From: JADFSZ01 sp022560555 [NCBI: PVC group bacterium]
GTDB taxonomy: Bacteria; GCA-001730085; JADFSZ01
Assembly: GCA_022560555.1 (NCBI GenBank)
Contig: JADFSZ010000104.1
Location: 1-6,353, forward strand
DNA: 6,353 nt
Direction: 5' to 3'
In this document: piece by piece, positions 6,216 to 6,353 of the stretch
How positions within the stretch are numbered: the first letter of the stretch is position 1
Layout: each line of letters starts with the position of its first letter
Position numbers and translations under genes: made by a program
The notes under the pieces: generated by a model
What the model saw: the letters and a program-made list of their open reading frames with translations, nothing else
What the model was told of the DNA's origin: nothing
Database searches by the model: none

Positions 6216-6243
6216 ATTGTAACTTGGAATCAGTTATTGTCAA
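6216..6243 (-). promoter_or_regulatory. Sigma70-type promoter for gcvT
   Basis: On the minus strand the -35 is a perfect TTGACA (complement of 6238-6243). A 16-base spacer separates it from a -10 TACAAT (complement of 6216-6221), which matches five of six consensus bases. Transcription would start near 6209, giving a leader of roughly 42 bases before the gcvT ATG. That is too short for a glycine riboswitch. Confidence 0.75.
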
Positions 6244-6288
6244 TTCTCAAACCGATAATATGAGATATCGTAAAAGGACTTTATTCTC

Positions 6289-6321
6289 TTGACAGACTCT
6301 GCTTGTAAAGATTATTATAAT
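6289..6321 (+). promoter_or_regulatory. Sigma70-type promoter pointing out of the right edge
   Basis: A perfect -35 TTGACA at 6289-6294 is followed after 18 bases by TATTAT (6313-6318), a five-of-six -10. A perfect TATAAT at 6316-6321 overlaps it but would need a 21-base spacer, so TATTAT is preferred. The promoter would drive a gene or RNA mostly beyond the window. An ATG at 6346-6348 is a possible start codon, but it lacks a strong Shine-Dalgarno and only two further codons, the last incomplete, are visible. Confidence 0.65.
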
Positions 6322-6353
6322 AGAAGCTTATATTAAGAAATCTAAATGACAGA

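Noticed and set aside
6316-6321. Perfect TATAAT as -10 partner of TTGACA at 6289
   Set aside because: The spacer would be 21 bases, outside the usual 16-18; the overlapping TATTAT at 6313 fits at 18.

Overview
The window is a compact, AT-leaning stretch of bacterial chromosome. It holds six genes on the plus strand, one on the minus strand, and little intergenic space. All seven are ordinary bacterial protein families. The mix of a STAS regulator, RNase III, a PIN-PhoH ATPase, a sugar-nucleotide epimerase homologue and glycine-cleavage T-protein suggests a free-living bacterium, probably Gram-negative and perhaps from an uncultured candidate phylum. Omnitrophota would fit, but that is an impression and not a demonstrated placement. 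I see no rRNA, tRNA, CRISPR array, transposase, integrase or phage gene.

Layout. (1) Positions 1-721 hold the 3' part of a STAS-domain gene, cut by the left edge, and a translationally coupled small zinc-ribbon-like protein. (2) Positions 722-828 contain a clear intrinsic terminator (778-806), only 22 bases before the next start codon. (3) Positions 829-4957 hold four closely spaced co-directional genes: a divergent WecB-type UDP-GlcNAc 2-epimerase homologue, RNase III (rnc), a PfkB/ribokinase-family sugar kinase, and a PIN-PhoH ATPase. Gaps are 17, 27 and 32 bases, each with a Shine-Dalgarno-like sequence, so this is probably one operon. (4) Positions 4958-5048 are the convergent junction. 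They contain two short arrays of 7-base tandem repeats, and the second forms the last codons of gcvT. (5) Positions 5010-6167 hold gcvT on the minus strand. (6) Positions 6168-6353 are a divergent promoter region with a good sigma70-type promoter for gcvT and a second one pointing out of the right edge.

How the genes may work together. rnc and the PIN-PhoH gene both concern RNA metabolism, so the operon may have an RNA-processing theme. The sugar kinase and epimerase homologue do not obviously belong to it. gcvT is an isolated one-carbon metabolism gene with its own promoter. I do not see a convincing undescribed defence or mobile system. The items most worth a second look are the heptamer repeats that run into gcvT, the eroded active-site motifs of the epimerase homologue, the terminator just in front of its start codon, and an 8-residue insertion in a conserved GcvT motif.
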